32,559 nt of DNA from Clostridiales bacterium (GCA_021199275.1 JAJQIJ010000002.1:1-32559), one strand, 5' to 3'; shown: positions 1-7,452, counted from the first letter of the stretch. Numbers and translations are program-made. Notes: a model not told the origin generated them from the letters alone.

Positions 1-91
1 AATTTCTTCGGGTTCCTTTTCTTTCGTCACTGTTTATTTTTCAAGGTCCGTGCACGCGGTTGGTTTAGCCCCAACTCAAACGTGCCCGATA
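1..91 (-). other. probable rRNA operon leader (transcribed off the left edge)
   Basis: This is the stretch downstream of the minus-strand promoter at 92-120. Read on the minus strand it contains GACCTTGAAAAATAAACAG, which resembles the CTTTGAAAACTAAACA-type sequence in the leaders just before 16S rRNA genes of Firmicutes. No coding frame or ribosome binding site is seen before the edge. The rRNA identity is inferred from memory of such leaders; the rRNA gene itself is outside the window. Confidence 0.4.
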
Positions 92-120
92 ATAATACCA
101 AAGTGCGGCATAATTGTCAA
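92..120 (-). promoter_or_regulatory. strong sigma-A promoter facing left
   Basis: On the minus strand TTGACA (120-115) and TATTAT (97-92) are separated by exactly 17 bp. The -35 box is consensus and the -10 box differs at one base. It is preceded by phased A-tracts (124-148). Transcription would run off the left end of the window. Confidence 0.7.
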
Positions 121-123
121 CAC

Positions 124-148
124 TTTTTTTGCATTTTTTTGCATTTTT
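124..148 (-). promoter_or_regulatory. phased A-tracts, UP-element-like
   Basis: Three T-runs on the plus strand, at 124-130, 134-140 and 144-148, repeat with an exact 10-bp period (units of GCATTTTTTT). Read on the minus strand these are A-tracts ending immediately upstream of the TTGACA at 120-115. Helically phased A-tracts bend DNA and are typical of very strong, rRNA-type promoters. Confidence 0.55.
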
Positions 149-279
149 GCACACTGCGCCGAGTGTTTCGCCTGTTTTCGCGGCTTTACAGCCGCAAAGC
201 CATGTTTAACATATTTATGTAATTAATATATAATTAAGCAAGAAATGTTGATTAACTGGGTTGCCCCTTATTGAATTTA

Positions 280-307
280 AAAAGGCGCAGCCTTTGCCGC
301 GCCTTTT
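280..307. terminator. GC-rich hairpin, terminator-like
   Basis: AAAAGGCGC (280-288) and GCGCCTTTT (299-307) form a perfect 9-bp stem with a 10-nt loop. It has A-rich and T-rich flanks on both sides, so it could stop transcription from either direction. No gene is apparent between it and the rRNA-type promoter. Confidence 0.5.
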
Positions 308-316
308 ACGATAATC

Positions 317-405
317 ATTCAACGTGTGGGCGACAGCCGCTGCCGCCCGCAACGTGAGACTGTACCCGCCGCTGATTAAAAATCGGCCCCCGAATCCTTA
401 CGGGG
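317..405 (-). repeat. dispersed ~90-nt element, copy 1
   Basis: On the minus strand this 89-nt segment aligns along its whole length with 31960-32049: about 64 identities over some 91 columns, aligned by hand. Shared blocks are CGTAAGG, TTCGGGG, GATTTT, GGCAGCGGCT, GCCC and CACGTT. It begins 22 nt after the stop codon of the gene at 427-1476, as the other copy begins 20 nt after its upstream gene. The 3' half folds: GGGCG pairs with CGCCC around a CAG/CTG inner stem, enclosed by ACGT/ACGT. Function unknown. Confidence 0.6.
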
Positions 406-411
406 CGGGGC
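378..411 (-). terminator. terminator of the pyruvyl transferase-like gene
   Basis: On the minus strand CCCCG (405-401) and CGGGG (392-388) form a stem with an 8-nt loop, followed by GATTTTTA. It lies just after the stop codon at 427. It overlaps the start of the repeated element at 317-405, so the hairpin may be part of that element. Confidence 0.5.
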
Positions 412-426
412 ATTTTTTTACCTGAG

Positions 427-1476
427 TTATTTAAGAACATTTGCAAGTGTTTTCAATGTCTTTTTCTTTTCTGCATTAATAAGCCGCCTGTCATAGCCTG
501 CCGCCAAAGCGTCCTCAAGCTTAGCGACTATTTTTTCAGGGCTTTTCAAAACAGCTTCATCACTTATATACCTGTCTGCGCAGCCGATAAGCTCGCTGAA
601 GCCCTGCATTTTTTCGTTCCAGACAAGAGCGACAGACGGAACTTCCAGCGACGTTGCAATAATATTTGCGTGAAAGCGCGCCGCTATGACGCCCTTAAAG
701 CCGGCAATCTGTTTAACCAAGTCCTGCGACTTGACAGGGCGCTTTGCCAAAAATTCCTTTTCACCCCTGCCAAGGCAAGCACAAAGCTGCCTGCCGTAAG
801 CATAATCTTTTTTAGAGCCGTTGCAAAAAAATTTCCATTTATGGCCATTTGCTTCAAGCAGGGAAACTATTTCTGAAAATAATTGCAAAACATCAATGTC
901 CATATTATGCTCTTTGAAAATTTCAGGGCGGATAATGCCGATTCCCACAATGTCTGAATTTTCTTTATTTATATTGTAAGCTTCGTTTATCCAAATTGCA
1001 GAGTCAAGCACCAGCGAGCACGGGTATTTTTTGGCAGTGTGAATTAGCTTCAGCGCCGCTTCATAGTCGCCCCGGGTGGTTATTTGCTTTACCCTGCTGT
1101 CATTTAATATTTTTTCTATGCGCTCTTTTACATTTTTTGACATAAAGCTTTTTGAAATGCCGTTTGCATTGAAATAGATTTCAGTTGAATTGCCGCAATA
1201 TTTTAAAACCTTTTCGCACGCAGTGCAGAATTTCACTGAATTAATGCCGCCGCCGGCGAAAACAATGGCGTCTGCACGCCGGGCTGCGTCTTTTAAAACA
1301 GAGTCGTCTTTTGTAAAAATATCTGCTATTTCAGTGTCTGCCATTCTAAAAGGAAAGCGTTGCAGGCTGTCTATGGCGTATTTACAGCTGTCTCCCAAAA
1401 TAACGTCGCCCAAATTGTTGGCGGTGGGCCTTGAAAAAATTATGATTTTTTTCTTTTTGAAAATTTTATTTTGCAT
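427..1476 (-). CDS. polysaccharide pyruvyl transferase family protein
   Basis: 349 residues, a normal length for the PS_pyruv_trans family (CsaB/WcaK-like). These GT-B-fold enzymes transfer pyruvyl or similar groups onto sugars of cell-surface polymers. Visible signs are NLGDVILGD at residues 21-29, the glycine-rich FAGGGIN near residue 73, and RFHANIIA at 267-274 followed by P280 and VWNEKMQGF, the usual C-terminal signature. No signal peptide or membrane segment is present, so it is cytosolic. AAAAGGAA precedes the ATG. It has its own promoter (1535-1563) and appears monocistronic. The exact acceptor and substrate cannot be told; some members act in cell wall polymer pyruvylation, others in spore coat or exopolysaccharide synthesis. 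Confidence 0.8.
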   Translation of the reverse strand: MQNKIFKKKKIIIFSRPTANNLGDVILGDSCKYAIDSLQRFPFRMADTEIADIFTKDDSVLKDAARRADAIVFAGGGINSVKFCTACEKVLKYCGNSTEIYFNANGISKSFMSKNVKERIEKILNDSRVKQITTRGDYEAALKLIHTAKKYPCSLVLDSAIWINEAYNINKENSDIVGIGIIRPEIFKEHNMDIDVLQLFSEIVSLLEANGHKWKFFCNGSKKDYAYGRQLCACLGRGEKEFLAKRPVKSQDLVKQIAGFKGVIAARFHANIIATSLEVPSVALVWNEKMQGFSELIGCADRYISDEAVLKSPEKIVAKLEDALAAGYDRRLINAEKKKTLKTLANVLK

Positions 1477-1534
1477 ATATAAAATTCCTTTTCAACAAAT
1501 GCTTGCGTGTTTGGGGGCAAGCTTTTATTTACCA

Positions 1535-1563
1535 AGTATAGCATATGTTTATTTTTATGTCAA
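1535..1563 (-). promoter_or_regulatory. promoter of the pyruvyl transferase-like gene
   Basis: On the minus strand TTGACA (1563-1558), a 17-bp spacer and TATACT (1540-1535), with TGC just before the -10 (extended -10). The ~60-nt 5' leader contains a small stem of GCTTGC (1501-1506) with GCAAGC (1517-1522). Confidence 0.7.
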
Positions 1564-1596
1564 TTTCGTTTGCCGTGCTTTTAATATGCCTGCAAA

Positions 1597-1626
1597 CGAA
1601 AAGCACCGCCCGGTTTCAGGCGGCGC
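1597..1626 (-). terminator. terminator after the transglutaminase-like gene
   Basis: On the minus strand GCGCCGCC (1626-1619) pairs with GGCGGTGC (1610-1603) around an 8-nt loop, then TTTTCGTTT follows. It lies directly after the stop codon at 1633. Confidence 0.7.
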
Positions 1627-1632
1627 CTTGAG

Positions 1633-3630
1633 TTATTGTTTGGTTGTAACAGGCTTTATGTCAGACCAGCTTGAATAAATTTTAGTTGACTTGCCGTTAA
1701 TGGTTACGGTTTTATAAGTGCGCACGCGCACATAATATTTTTTCTTTGCCTTAAGCCCGGTTATTTTCTTGCTTGTCTTTGTGTTGTCTGTAACTGTTTT
1801 GGTGGTTTTGCTTGAAAAGCTCTTGTCTGTTGAATACTGAATTTGGTAACCGGTGGTGCAGGAAGTTACCTTGCCCCATTTCACCGTAAAGCCCTTTGAC
1901 GAGGCGGTTACGCTTTTAATTGACGTGGCTTTCGGCTTAATGGTGACTGCCTTTTTAACAGTGCCGCTGTATTTTGTGTTGAACTTAATTTTAACATAGT
2001 ATTTGCCGGCGGATTTCATTGACGAAACTGTTTTGCCTGTTGCGCGGTTTATGTATGTTACCGTGTAATATTTTGAACTGATTTTGTCGCCGTTAGCATT
2101 TTTCACCGTAACTGTGGGTGTTTTTGCCTTGCCGTTATATGTGTAAGATGTTGTTGACAGCGTAACGCTTTTGATTTTGGCGTAAGTTTTAGTTTTGGTG
2201 GCCCCGCACACCGTGCAGGTGTAAGTTGCAACGCCGTTTTGCTCTGTGGTGGCTTTTGTGGTAAATTTTGCGCTGCCCCATGTGTGGCATGCGGTTCTTG
2301 CAATAGTCTGCGTATTTGTTGCGCCGCAGCCGCAGCAGGTGTAAACCACTGTGCCGTTTTCACCGCAGGTGGCTTCTTTGGTGACAACGCCGCTGTCATA
2401 ACTGTGTGAATTTTCATAAATTGTAAAAGTCCTTGTCGTGCTGCCTGAATAATTTCCTTTGCCGTCTATAGTTACTTGCGCTGTGCCCACTTTAACGTTG
2501 TTTTCATAGCTCAGCGTATAGTCGCTTGAAGGGGTGAGTGCTGAAGAATTATATGTAACAGTAACTGTGGGCTTTTTTTCGCTGCCGTCATAAAGGCAGC
2601 TTGTGTATGACAGGGTTATTACACAGTTTGAAAGCGTGTAATTTGAGAAAGTGTAGTCAGTAGTGCTCATAACATATGTGCTGTTGAATGCGCTTGTGTC
2701 ATATTCAGACGCGCGCGTGTGGCTGCCGAAACTGGCGTTGCACTTTAAAAAATATGAATATTCTCCCTCGCTGCAGCCCAAGTCCCATGTGGCGTCAAGA
2801 TTATAATAATAGCCGTCAAGCTTTACAATGTTCCACGCATGGCTCGAACTGGCTATTACGCGGCAGTCAATGTCATACATGTTGCAAAGCCTGTAAATTA
2901 AAATAGCAATTCCCTGGCAGACAGCCGTTTTATTGATGAGCGCGGCATATGCCGTGAATTTCAGCTTGTAGTCGCTGTCATACAAATTGTCATAGTCATA
3001 AGTAATGTTTTCACATATATAGCTGTAAATTGCCAAAACTCTTTCATAGTCTGTCATTGAGCTCATGCCCAGCGAAGCTGTCAAACTCTCTATGGCGGTG
3101 GTAAGGGCACTTTCCTGCGCGGCGGTTGTGTAATAGGTGACTTTATAGAAAAAGCTTATGTAATAATAGCCGCTTTCATATGAATATGTCCAGTCAACAC
3201 TGTACCCCGAATAACCCCAGTAAAGATAGTCGCCCTGTGTGGCAATGCCGGTGTGTTCCAGCGCTGTTTCCATAATTTCAGAATAATATGACGAAGAATA
3301 GCTTGCTGATTTATAGTAAACATTAATTGTGCTGCTCTGCCAGTTTGCCATGGCTTGCCTTAGCACCGCAGCCGCTGCCGATATACTTTCGCAATATTCG
3401 CCGCCGGACGCCAAAACAGTGTTTGCCACCGAAGACGCGCTGTCATAATATTCCTCTGCCGAAAGTGCGCTTTCTGCCACGCCGCCTGTGTAATCGCCGC
3501 TTGAATAGACGCTGTAAGATGAAGCGTGCGCATTATCAGTGCTGCCGGCTGCCCGGCATTCAATGCCGAGCGCTGAAAAAATGCCGCAAAACATAGCAAA
3601 CGTCATAATAATGCTTAATATTTTTTTCAT
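1633..3630 (-). CDS. secreted transglutaminase-like surface protein with fibronectin-type C-terminus
   Basis: 665 residues from the ATG at 3630, chosen because AAGGA lies 9 nt before it; an in-frame TTG at 3648 overlaps that ribosome binding site. The N-terminus MKKILSIIMTFAMFCG is a signal peptide. A transglutaminase-like (papain-fold) core follows, with the triad C238 (AVCQG), H264 (SSHAWN) and D279 (NLDATWD). Then come a beta-rich module, two Cys-pair segments (YTCCGCGAT and YTCTVCGAT), an Ig-like repeat and a C-terminal fibronectin type III domain with GYQIQYSTDKSF. No LPXTG anchor is seen. Such proteins of Clostridia are thought to act on cell wall or surface peptides as proteases or crosslinkers; the substrate is unknown. 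It may be translationally coupled to the small ORF at 3645-3818. Confidence 0.8.
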   Translation of the reverse strand: MKKILSIIMTFAMFCGIFSALGIECRAAGSTDNAHASSYSVYSSGDYTGGVAESALSAEEYYDSASSVANTVLASGGEYCESISAAAAVLRQAMANWQSSTINVYYKSASYSSSYYSEIMETALEHTGIATQGDYLYWGYSGYSVDWTYSYESGYYYISFFYKVTYYTTAAQESALTTAIESLTASLGMSSMTDYERVLAIYSYICENITYDYDNLYDSDYKLKFTAYAALINKTAVCQGIAILIYRLCNMYDIDCRVIASSSHAWNIVKLDGYYYNLDATWDLGCSEGEYSYFLKCNASFGSHTRASEYDTSAFNSTYVMSTTDYTFSNYTLSNCVITLSYTSCLYDGSEKKPTVTVTYNSSALTPSSDYTLSYENNVKVGTAQVTIDGKGNYSGSTTRTFTIYENSHSYDSGVVTKEATCGENGTVVYTCCGCGATNTQTIARTACHTWGSAKFTTKATTEQNGVATYTCTVCGATKTKTYAKIKSVTLSTTSYTYNGKAKTPTVTVKNANGDKISSKYYTVTYINRATGKTVSSMKSAGKYYVKIKFNTKYSGTVKKAVTIKPKATSIKSVTASSKGFTVKWGKVTSCTTGYQIQYSTDKSFSSKTTKTVTDNTKTSKKITGLKAKKKYYVRVRTYKTVTINGKSTKIYSSWSDIKPVTTKQ

Positions 3631-3644
3631 GTCCACGCTTCCTT

Positions 3645-3818
3645 TCAAACCTGCTTTGAAATAGGTGCTTCGTATTCCGAATGTTTTTTAACATAATATT
3701 TGGTAAAAATTGCCAAGATAAACCTTGCCCAGTTCGGCTCACGATTGCTCAGGTCATTAACGGCGTCAAGCAATTCTTGCTGCCCCAGGCGGGGGTTTGC
3801 ACCATTGCAGCGGTGCAT
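3645..3818 (-). CDS. possible small protein (57 aa) upstream of the transglutaminase-like gene
   Basis: An open frame of 57 codons starts at the ATG at 3818. It encodes a charged, protein-like sequence (QELLDAVNDLSNREPNWARF at 14-33, then FTKYYVKKHSEYE). Its TGA lies 14 nt before the ATG of the next gene and abuts that gene's ribosome binding site, which fits translational coupling. Against it: the promoter at 3831-3860 leaves only about 6 nt of leader, the AAGGG sits just 2 nt before the ATG, and the same RNA can fold into several hairpins enclosed by GGTAA/TTACC. It may therefore be a structured 5' leader instead. I recognise no family. Confidence 0.4.
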   Translation of the reverse strand: MHRCNGANPRLGQQELLDAVNDLSNREPNWARFILAIFTKYYVKKHSEYEAPISKQV

Positions 3819-3830
3819 TACCCTTAAGTT

Positions 3831-3860
3831 ATTATATTATTTTTTTTAATACCACGTCAA
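3831..3860 (-). promoter_or_regulatory. promoter of the transglutaminase-like operon
   Basis: On the minus strand TTGACG (3860-3855), an 18-bp spacer and consensus TATAAT (3836-3831). Transcription would begin near 3824, only a few bases before the ATG at 3818 and about 195 nt before the ATG at 3630. Confidence 0.6.
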
Positions 3861-3895
3861 TAGCTAAGCCCAAATAAGATGTTTATTTGTGCTAA

Positions 3896-3928
3896 AAGAA
3901 AAAACGCCCTGCATATGCAAGGCGTTTT
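3896..3928 (-). terminator. terminator of the alcohol dehydrogenase gene
   Basis: AAAACGCC (3901-3908) and GGCGTTTT (3921-3928) pair perfectly. On the minus strand the stem is followed by a T-rich run. It lies 17 nt after the stop of the dehydrogenase gene. Confidence 0.75.
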
Positions 3929-3944
3929 ATAAAACAGATATGAA

Positions 3945-5150
3945 CTATGCCATGAATGTGCGAATTACGCTTTCCATGTCGCTGTAATTCATAATTTTCG
4001 GCACAGGGTATGCCGGGTTGCCCTCTTTTAATGCGCGGGTAATCAGCGTTGGCAAATCCTCTTCCTTAATCATGTCAAACTTTGCGGGTATGTTCATGTT
4101 TTCATTAAGCTGCCTTATAGCGGCAATGAATTTTTCTGCTTTTTCGCCGTCAGTGGCCCCGTCAATGCCCACAATGTCTGCAAGCTTTGCAAGCGGCTTG
4201 TAAACAGTGCTGCCATACCAGTCAAGCACATACGGTAAAATTACTGCGTTCGCAAGCCCGTGCGGTGTTGAATAAAGCCCGCCCAAATTATGCGCAATTG
4301 CATGAACGTAACCGACATATGCCCTTGTGAAAGCACAGCCTGCCCAATATGACCCTTTTAACATATTCGCCCTGGCTTCGTAATTTTTGCCGTCTTTGTA
4401 AGCGGTTTCAATATTGTCAAAAATAAGCTTTGTGGCTTTTTCTGCCTGCTGTCTTGTTTGCTTTGTGTTGCTTTTGCCTATATAAGCTTCAACGGCGTGC
4501 GTAAGCGCGTCCATGCCTGTGGTTGAAGTTATATGCGGCGGCAGCCCAACTGTCAGTTCCGGGTCAAGAACAGCATATTTCGGGCGCAGTGAAATGTCGT
4601 TAATGGCATTTTTTTCATGAGTTTCAGGGTCTGTTACAACAGCGGCAACCGTGGTTTCAGAGCCTGTGCCGGCAGTGGTAGGCACGGCGAAAAACGGAGG
4701 CAGCTTTTTAAGCACTTTTAAATAGCCGCGCATCTGGCGCACGGTTTTGTTTGGGCGCACAACTCTTGCGGCCGCTGCCTTTGCACAGTCCATTGAAGAG
4801 CCGCCGCCGAAAGCTATAAAGCCCTCGCAGCCGGTGGTTATGTATTTTTCCCTTGCAGCTTCAATATTAGGAATAGTTGGGTTTGGCTGGACCTCGTCAT
4901 AAACTTCATATTCAATGCCGACTTCACTTAGCTTATCAAACATAGGGTCAAGCAGGTGCAGCCCCATAAGCCCTTTGTCAGTCACAACAAGCACCTTTTT
5001 TATGCCCTTGTCTTTAATAAACTGCGGCAGATTCAGCACAGAGCCCTTGCCTTCAAGCAGCTGCGGCTCAGACCAGTCAAGAAAATTCATGGCTATTTTG
5101 AAAGCGCCCTGATATATGCGGTAACAGCATTTTTTTAATTCCCAAATCAT
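3945..5150 (-). CDS. iron-containing alcohol dehydrogenase
   Basis: 401 residues, typical of group III Fe-dependent alcohol dehydrogenases, which interconvert alcohols and aldehydes or ketones with NAD(P)H in the cytosol. The N-terminal nucleotide-binding half has GGGSSMD at 115-121 and the family signature FAVPTTAGTGSE at 154-165. The metal ligands are D214, H218 (DALTHAVEAY), H283 and H297 (HAIAHNLGGLYSTPHG), with the same spacings as in E. coli FucO. The first 20 residues before MNFLDW look like a poorly conserved extension, but AAGGGGGA precedes the first ATG and supports that start. The gene stands alone, with its own promoter and terminator. Substrate is not predictable; butanol- or propanediol-type activities are possible. 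Confidence 0.88.
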   Translation of the reverse strand: MIWELKKCCYRIYQGAFKIAMNFLDWSEPQLLEGKGSVLNLPQFIKDKGIKKVLVVTDKGLMGLHLLDPMFDKLSEVGIEYEVYDEVQPNPTIPNIEAAREKYITTGCEGFIAFGGGSSMDCAKAAAARVVRPNKTVRQMRGYLKVLKKLPPFFAVPTTAGTGSETTVAAVVTDPETHEKNAINDISLRPKYAVLDPELTVGLPPHITSTTGMDALTHAVEAYIGKSNTKQTRQQAEKATKLIFDNIETAYKDGKNYEARANMLKGSYWAGCAFTRAYVGYVHAIAHNLGGLYSTPHGLANAVILPYVLDWYGSTVYKPLAKLADIVGIDGATDGEKAEKFIAAIRQLNENMNIPAKFDMIKEEDLPTLITRALKEGNPAYPVPKIMNYSDMESVIRTFMA

Positions 5151-5180
5151 TTTTGATTCCCCCTTAAATAATCTAAAGCT

Positions 5181-5209
5181 ATTTTACTAAAAAAACAAAA
5201 TAAATGCAA
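5181..5209 (-). promoter_or_regulatory. promoter of the alcohol dehydrogenase gene
   Basis: On the minus strand TTGCAT (5209-5204), a 17-bp spacer and TAAAAT (5186-5181), about 30 bp before the start codon at 5150. Confidence 0.5.
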
Positions 5210-5227
5210 CAGTTTTAAAATAAGTTG

Positions 5228-5256
5228 TTCAAATTTTGCGCTGTTTATGCTATACT
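5228..5256 (+). promoter_or_regulatory. promoter of the sialidase gene
   Basis: TTCAAA (5228-5233), a 17-bp spacer and TATACT (5251-5256) with TGC directly before it, an extended -10. The weak -35 and strong extended -10 fit a regulated promoter. It is divergent from the dehydrogenase promoter. Confidence 0.55.
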
Positions 5257-5317
5257 GTTGTTATTCCGGGAGAAGGCAACGGCATTTATATATCAATTTT
5301 AGTTTAAGAGGTGTTTT

Positions 5318-6670
5318 ATGGGCGACAAAAGCTTATTATTCTGCGGCAGCAGCGAATTGTTTTTAAAAAAAGAGCTTACAAAATACAGCAATAAAGCAAA
5401 CGGCGGCGCCGCTTTTCGTATTCCCAGCATAATAAATGCCGGCGGCACATTGGTTGCGGCTATTGACAGGGCGTCGAGCGGCATGGACTGGGGTTATATA
5501 GAAATAGCAATCAGGCGCAGCGAAGACGGCGGCAAAACTTGGGGCGATTTACAGGTTGTGGCAATTCCGCCAGCAAGGGAAACGCAAATTAGCGGAGACA
5601 ATTATTCGTCTGCTTTTTTTATAGACCCATGCATGGCGCTTGACAAAGATGGAAATATAATCATGTTTGTTGATTTTTGGCCGGAATGCAAGGGCCTGTT
5701 CAGCAAAAACACGCTTGACAAAAAGAAAGCGCCTTACGGCGTGCTGGGCGGCAAAAAGCTGCCGCTCATATATGACAGAGACGGCAAATTTTATTATGTT
5801 GAAGACAATGGGCAGGTGCTTGACAGCACAGGCGGCAAAACCGAATATACAGTCAAAGGCTGCGGCTATTTATATAACGGCGGCGAATATATAGGAAACA
5901 TATTTTTAAACGGCTCCACGGCGTCTGAACTTAACGAAATGGGCGCAAAAACCACATTCGGCGCGCCGCTAAAAGCGCCTAAGCGTTCTTATATATACAT
6001 GCTAAAGTCAACAGATAAAGGCAAAACCTGGTCAGAGCCCAAAGACGTAACCGGCGACTTTTTAAGCAAAAAAGACGGCACCTTTTTGGGCATTGCACCC
6101 GGTGTTGGGCTTACGGCTTCAAACGGCAGAATTTTAATGCCGCTTTACATAATCCGCTGCGGGCTCAGCGCTTTGAGCGTATATAGCGACGACTGCGGCA
6201 AGACATGGAAAAGAAATTCCTGTGCGCCGTATTGCCGCAATAAAGACGAATGGCAGCTTGTTGAAACCGACAACGGCATATTAATAGGTCTTGGCAGGCA
6301 AACCGGTTTTGGCAAAACGCCTGTTTCAATTTCATATGACACGGGCAAAACATGGGCTAAAGCTAAAAAAACTAAACTTTATGCGCCGAAATGCCAGAAA
6401 AGCCTGCTTATGCTTGAAAATGATTATATACTTTGTTCTCACGCGTCCAAAAAGAAACGTGCAGACGGCGTTATTTCAGTGGGCAGGGTAATAACAGACG
6501 GCGGCGCGTTCAAGGAAATCAAATGGCTTAAAGACGTTGTAATAAACAATGGCTTTTTTGCATATTCCTGCCTTGTAAGGGTTGATGCTGAAACTGTCGG
6601 CGTTATGTATGAATCACAGCCCAGCAGCTATATAGAGTTTCAAACCTATAAAATTGGCGACTTCATTTAA
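5318..6670 (+). CDS. intracellular exo-alpha-sialidase (GH33, BNR repeats)
   Basis: 450 residues. Sialidases release terminal sialic acid from glycans. FRIP is at 33-36. Four Asp boxes of the SxDxGKTW type lie at 68-75, 231-238, 290-297 and 339-346. The likely active site is the arginine triad R34, R327 and R381, acid/base D57 with R51, E311, and the Y416/E432 pair. Residues ~140-225 (IYDRDGKFYYVEDNG, then GNIFLNGS) match the insertion seen in NanI/NanA-type enzymes. There is no signal peptide or anchor, unlike those secreted enzymes, so it probably works on imported sialo-oligosaccharides. No nan catabolic genes are adjacent. The ATG follows AAGAGGTG. It has its own promoter at 5228-5256. 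Confidence 0.88.
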   Translation: MGDKSLLFCGSSELFLKKELTKYSNKANGGAAFRIPSIINAGGTLVAAIDRASSGMDWGYIEIAIRRSEDGGKTWGDLQVVAIPPARETQISGDNYSSAFFIDPCMALDKDGNIIMFVDFWPECKGLFSKNTLDKKKAPYGVLGGKKLPLIYDRDGKFYYVEDNGQVLDSTGGKTEYTVKGCGYLYNGGEYIGNIFLNGSTASELNEMGAKTTFGAPLKAPKRSYIYMLKSTDKGKTWSEPKDVTGDFLSKKDGTFLGIAPGVGLTASNGRILMPLYIIRCGLSALSVYSDDCGKTWKRNSCAPYCRNKDEWQLVETDNGILIGLGRQTGFGKTPVSISYDTGKTWAKAKKTKLYAPKCQKSLLMLENDYILCSHASKKKRADGVISVGRVITDGGAFKEIKWLKDVVINNGFFAYSCLVRVDAETVGVMYESQPSSYIEFQTYKIGDFI

Positions 6671-6730
6671 AATTACTATTTACTTTTGATTTATAATGTG
6701 ATAAAATTTTAAATACAGACGAAACGCCAC

Positions 6731-6764
6731 GCCGGCGCATTTAAAGCCGGCAGTTACATTTTTG
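6731..6764 (+). terminator. weak terminator-like hairpin after the sialidase gene
   Basis: GCCGGC (6731-6736) pairs with GCCGGC (6746-6751), followed after AGTTACA by five or more T. The T-run is not directly adjacent, so termination may be inefficient, and the next gene could be partly cotranscribed. Confidence 0.35.
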
Positions 6765-6809
6765 TATTAGCCGTTTGCCAAAATCGCGCTGCTTTGAAAG
6801 GAGAAAATT

Positions 6810-7406
6810 ATGTATTGCGAAAATTGCGGAGTCAAGCTTCCTGCCGGGGCTGAAACATGCCCAGACTGCGGTGCTAAAATCTCACAGCCTGTAAATAATG
6901 AAACAAATGAAAATCAAACTGCCCAAAACCCCGGGCAGCAGGGGGCAGGCAGCCCGCCGCCGAATTTCAACGGCGCTAATCCGAACTGCCCGCCGCCGAA
7001 TTTTAACGGTGCCAACCCGAACTGCCCGCCGCCACCGCCAAACTTTAACGGCGGCGCAAACCCCTATTATTACCCGCCTTACCCGCCTTATCAGCCGCCG
7101 GTAAACCCTAACGACAAAAAGAGCACAGGGCTTAATGTGCTTGCCTTTTTCTTTCCAATTATAGGGCTTATTCTTTGGCTTGCCACGCGTGACGACAAAC
7201 CAATTCGCGCTAAGAGCATAGGCAAGTCTGCGCTCATTGGCTTTATATGCGGCATTATTGTAACTATTATTTCATATCTTGTGGTGTTTTTGGGCATGTT
7301 CGGCGCTATGAACAGCTATGATGACATCTATGATTATGACAGCTATAGCTACAATGACTATTATGACTATGATTTTGACCAAACCGGTTTAGACTATTTC
7401 GTTTAA
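6810..7406 (+). CDS. zinc-ribbon membrane protein with Pro/Asn repeats
   Basis: 198 residues. The N-terminus has a short zinc ribbon with C3, C6, C17 and C20 (CENCG and CPDCG). Next is a low-complexity linker of three PPPNFNGANPNC-type repeats (49-85) and a PPYPPYQPP stretch. Then come two hydrophobic segments (about 108-124 and 141-166) separated by a basic loop, and a C-terminal tail made almost only of Asp and Tyr (170-198). This is a common clostridial architecture of unknown role, likely a membrane protein with the ribbon in the cytosol. AAAGGAGAAAATT precedes the ATG, a good ribosome binding site. It is followed by a terminator at 7431-7452 and is functionally unrelated to the pheST operon downstream. 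No family name is certain. Confidence 0.75.
   Translation: MYCENCGVKLPAGAETCPDCGAKISQPVNNETNENQTAQNPGQQGAGSPPPNFNGANPNCPPPNFNGANPNCPPPPPNFNGGANPYYYPPYPPYQPPVNPNDKKSTGLNVLAFFFPIIGLILWLATRDDKPIRAKSIGKSALIGFICGIIVTIISYLVVFLGMFGAMNSYDDIYDYDSYSYNDYYDYDFDQTGLDYFV
6954..7064 (+). repeat. in-frame 36-nt tandem repeats encoding PPPNFNGANPNC
   Basis: Two exact 12-codon units (residues 49-60 and 61-72) and a third, longer variant (73-85) lie within the zinc-ribbon gene. The units differ at synonymous positions, so they are not a very recent duplication. Confidence 0.8.
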
Positions 7407-7430
7407 ACCACCCGGGGAATGCACTGCCCG

Positions 7431-7452
7431 CGTGGCTTTGCCCACGGTTTTT
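7431..7452 (+). terminator. terminator after the zinc-ribbon gene
   Basis: CGTGG (7431-7435) and CCACG (7442-7446) form a short GC-rich stem, followed by GTTTTT. Confidence 0.6.

Noticed and set aside
3780..3812. A third copy of the 90-nt element, because GTGCAAACCCCCGCCTGGGG resembles part of 31960-32049
   Set aside because: Similarity covers only about 25 nt of a GC-rich stretch and the conserved first third of the element is lacking.
3700..3826. A c-di-AMP, c-di-GMP or cobalamin riboswitch before the transglutaminase-like gene
   Set aside because: The conserved core sequences of these classes that I know are absent. The segment also reads as a plausible small protein.
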